From Lycocorax pyrrhopterus obiensis (taxonomy: Eukaryota; Chordata; Aves; Passeriformes; Paradisaeidae): a stretch of 64,000 nt of DNA. The position numbers and the translations under genes are program-made. The stretch spans positions 110,000,930 through 110,064,929 of the forward strand of contig JACSVZ010000002.1 in NCBI GenBank assembly GCA_014706295.1, given 5' to 3'. This document shows, in pieces, positions 61,901 through 64,000 of this stretch. Position 1 is the first letter of the stretch. Each line of letters starts with the position of its first letter. The notes below the pieces were generated by a model, which saw only the letters and a list, made by a program, of their open reading frames with translations, ran no database searches and was not told the origin of the DNA.

Positions 61901-64000
61901 GATCTGACCCTCTCCTCTGGGACAGCAGCTCTGTTCTCTGGCAGGCGTCCCAGGGGTGCTGGAAGGCAACGCAGTCTGCACAATCTCTCTGCCTCTTGAC
62001 CAGAGACAGTCAGGGTCACAGACGTGAATATTATCTTTGTGACGCTTCAAGCAAGCAAACAGATAATTTTTTTTTTAAAGGAATGTTGCATGCAGTCAGT
62101 TGAATGTAAAAATGTCGTATCAGATCTTTCAAGAGCTTGTTCCCTTCAGGGGATGTTGCGCCAGCTCACCCACCCCACCAGGGCAGAGGCAAGGCAGGGA
62201 GGGGAGCGCACACGCATGTGCCTGCGCTTCTGTGTGCGTGTGCACGCACATACGAGAGTCACGGACTGGCCTCTTTTCCCTGGATGAGTCCCTTGTGTCT
62301 TCCTTCTGATCTTAACTGAGCCAGGGAACTCCTCTTTTTTCCTGTACCGTAGTCTGGGAATCATGCCCTGGACATTTTTTCAGCTGAGCACATTTACATA
62401 CAGGAAATCAGCCCAGAGACTCACTCCTCTTTGAACAGTATTTGTACTAGACAGTTTTTCAGTGGTTTCAGGTATGATTCGTTTTTTTAAACAACTGATA
62501 GACAGGAAAGTAAAGAACACAAGTAACTTTGTTTTAAAACGAAGATATATAAATACATGTCAAAATACAATATCCTAAATATATATACTTGTAGAACTTA
62601 AAGCAAGACTGATCTAGTATCATTGTATTTATATTTTTTTTTTTCCGTGTCCTGCTTAGCGATGCAGTTGAGCAAGGGAATAATTTTTATTCAGGTCCCT
62701 CTTGAATTGCAGGTGAATGAGAGTATGAAGCGCTCTGCTTCCTCGCAGAGCACCAGCATCAGGAGGAGTAGTGCAGGAAGGGCCTGGCAGGGTGGCTGCG
62801 GACCAGGATGCACTCCTTGGGAAAGGAGATGTAAGAGAAGCTGGCCCTTGGCCTGGATGAAAAAGAAGAGGAAACACTTTTAAATAAAAGACATAATAAA
62901 TGCATAAGAAATCGGGGAGAGTCTTGCCACCACAGTAGGAAAAAATGAAGAATTTCAGCCTATATGTGAGGATCATTATCTGCTGGCACAAACTTGTTTC
63001 TTTTGGAGTTTAGAAGATGGTTTCTTACCACTAGTGCTTCAGCTGTAGCGGGAGAAAAGGCAGGTAGTTTTGCTGAAGCTTGATAATTTTGTCTTTTTAA
63101 ATTTTTTTACTCTCCTGGTTTTGCTTGTGATAGCCTGTGACTCGGCTCAAAAACCGGGGCCATTTAGATCCTGTGCACGTCACATAAAGCCTGGGATATT
63201 GTACAGTGATACTGTGTTTGCTGTTATTTTAGTGGAGGTACATAGAGAGTGGAAAGTATTAAAAAGGAAAACGAAACGCATGATGATTCCTTTATAAGAA
63301 GTCAGTCAGCATTCCTTCTTTAGCTTAGTATTTCTCAGGTTTTCAAATCCGGCTGCAAAATCCCTTCTTCCAAAACTTGATATGCAGCTTCCAAGCCTGA
63401 GAATAGGGATGCCATCCTTTGTTAAACACTACGGGGTACATTTGAGCCCTTGATTAACTTACGGTTGTTTGCTTGGGAAATGTGTTTGTAGTGGAGTTGT
63501 TTCACCCTTTATTGCATAAACATTTCTCTGGACTGGCAAATTTTACTATTGTTTTTGGAATATCATTCTCACTTTAAACTTCAGGGTTTTTGCCAGGGCC
63601 AAGATGTCTGTGATGGCACACCTTCCACCTTATGTCTCTCACACCAGTTTTCTCCAAAATCTGTATGTTTTCACAGGTGTTTTCCCACAACTTCAAAGAC
63701 TTTGTTTCTGCTTTTTTGGCAGGGGAGGGCAGGGTGCAATAGTGAGAGATACGCGTGCTGCAAAATGCTCCTCTCCCTTGGAAGTGGGTTGCTTCCACAG
63801 AGAGCTTTAGCTGAAGTCGTTTGTCAGAAAACTGTCCCTTATGCGGTCATAAGTCACAGCCTCATTGCTGCCAGGACTCTTCCCAGTTTTCAGAGGTTAT
63901 TGATGGCCCTTTTTTTTGGCAGTTGTGTTTGTATCAGGCTTGTAGAGGTTTTACTGTGATAGTGCTTCAAGCAATGACTTGAGTTGCAATTCTGTTTTCT

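Larger units (their letters stand above)
39135..64000 (+). other. Remainder of the long SPIDR intron
   Basis: This is about 25 kb of intron-like sequence. Small features are an 18-bp-period tandem repeat (43295-43326), a T/G-rich low-complexity stretch (46520-46553), a G-rich motif (47334-47360) and a pyrimidine-rich tandem repeat (49902-49957). A GC-richer block at 56880-57340 is open in short frames on both strands, and another at 61850-62300 includes a CpG-containing stretch. None resembles a known gene. No SPIDR exon, RNA gene or further clear retrotransposon was recognised. The window ends inside this sequence. Confidence 0.6.

Noticed and set aside
1..64000. CRISPR arrays, operons or an integrated virus
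   Set aside because: No regularly spaced repeats, no closely packed genes and no LTR or viral coding regions are visible; the window has vertebrate intron character throughout.

Overview
The window looks like bird nuclear DNA. It is AT-rich and mostly non-coding. It carries truncated CR1 retrotransposon copies, one of which ends in the bird-typical 3' ATTCTATG-type motif, and it has very few other interspersed repeats. No bacterial, viral or organellar gene organisation is visible. No search was run, so 'bird' rests on the CR1 type, the low repeat density and the vertebrate exons.

Only two protein-coding exons can be supported, both on the + strand and both from one gene. They match my memory of SPIDR (scaffold protein involved in DNA repair, KIAA0146), which works with BLM and RAD51 in homologous recombination. 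Exon A is 8215-8315 (101 bp) and exon B is 21396-21615 (220 bp). The splice phases fit: A gives one base and B two bases to the shared codon, and B ends two bases into the Trp codon of a conserved PPW motif. So 1-8214 is intron upstream of A, 8316-21395 is a 13.1 kb intron, and 21616-64000 is at least 42 kb of a very long intron. I found no further SPIDR exon in it.

Layout. 1-8.2 kb: intron with a degenerate tRNA-like Pol III promoter near 1.0 kb and a dead CR1 reverse-transcriptase fragment at 3.5-4.2 kb. Two diverged copies of an unrecognised segment (7761-7880 and 8725-8916) flank exon A. 9.1-10.7 kb: a long, very old CR1/L3-type LINE in antisense. 17.9-18.15 kb: a CR1 3' end. 32.6-33.4 kb and 38.55-39.08 kb: two intronic CpG islands. 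The second has a (GGA)13 repeat, a perfect CRE, an inverted TEAD-type site pair, an A11-G11 tract and a perfect 10-bp inverted repeat next to it. These islands are the best candidates for internal promoters, enhancers or nested non-coding genes. The remaining sequence is intron with small tandem repeats, possible hairpins, a TG microsatellite and a few cryptic exon candidates.

I did not find a clear previously undescribed system. The most useful leads are the two CpG islands inside the long SPIDR intron, the repeated segment flanking exon A, the paired CCAAT hairpins at 30.3 kb, and two open, symmetric candidate exons at 28.1 and 35.8 kb.
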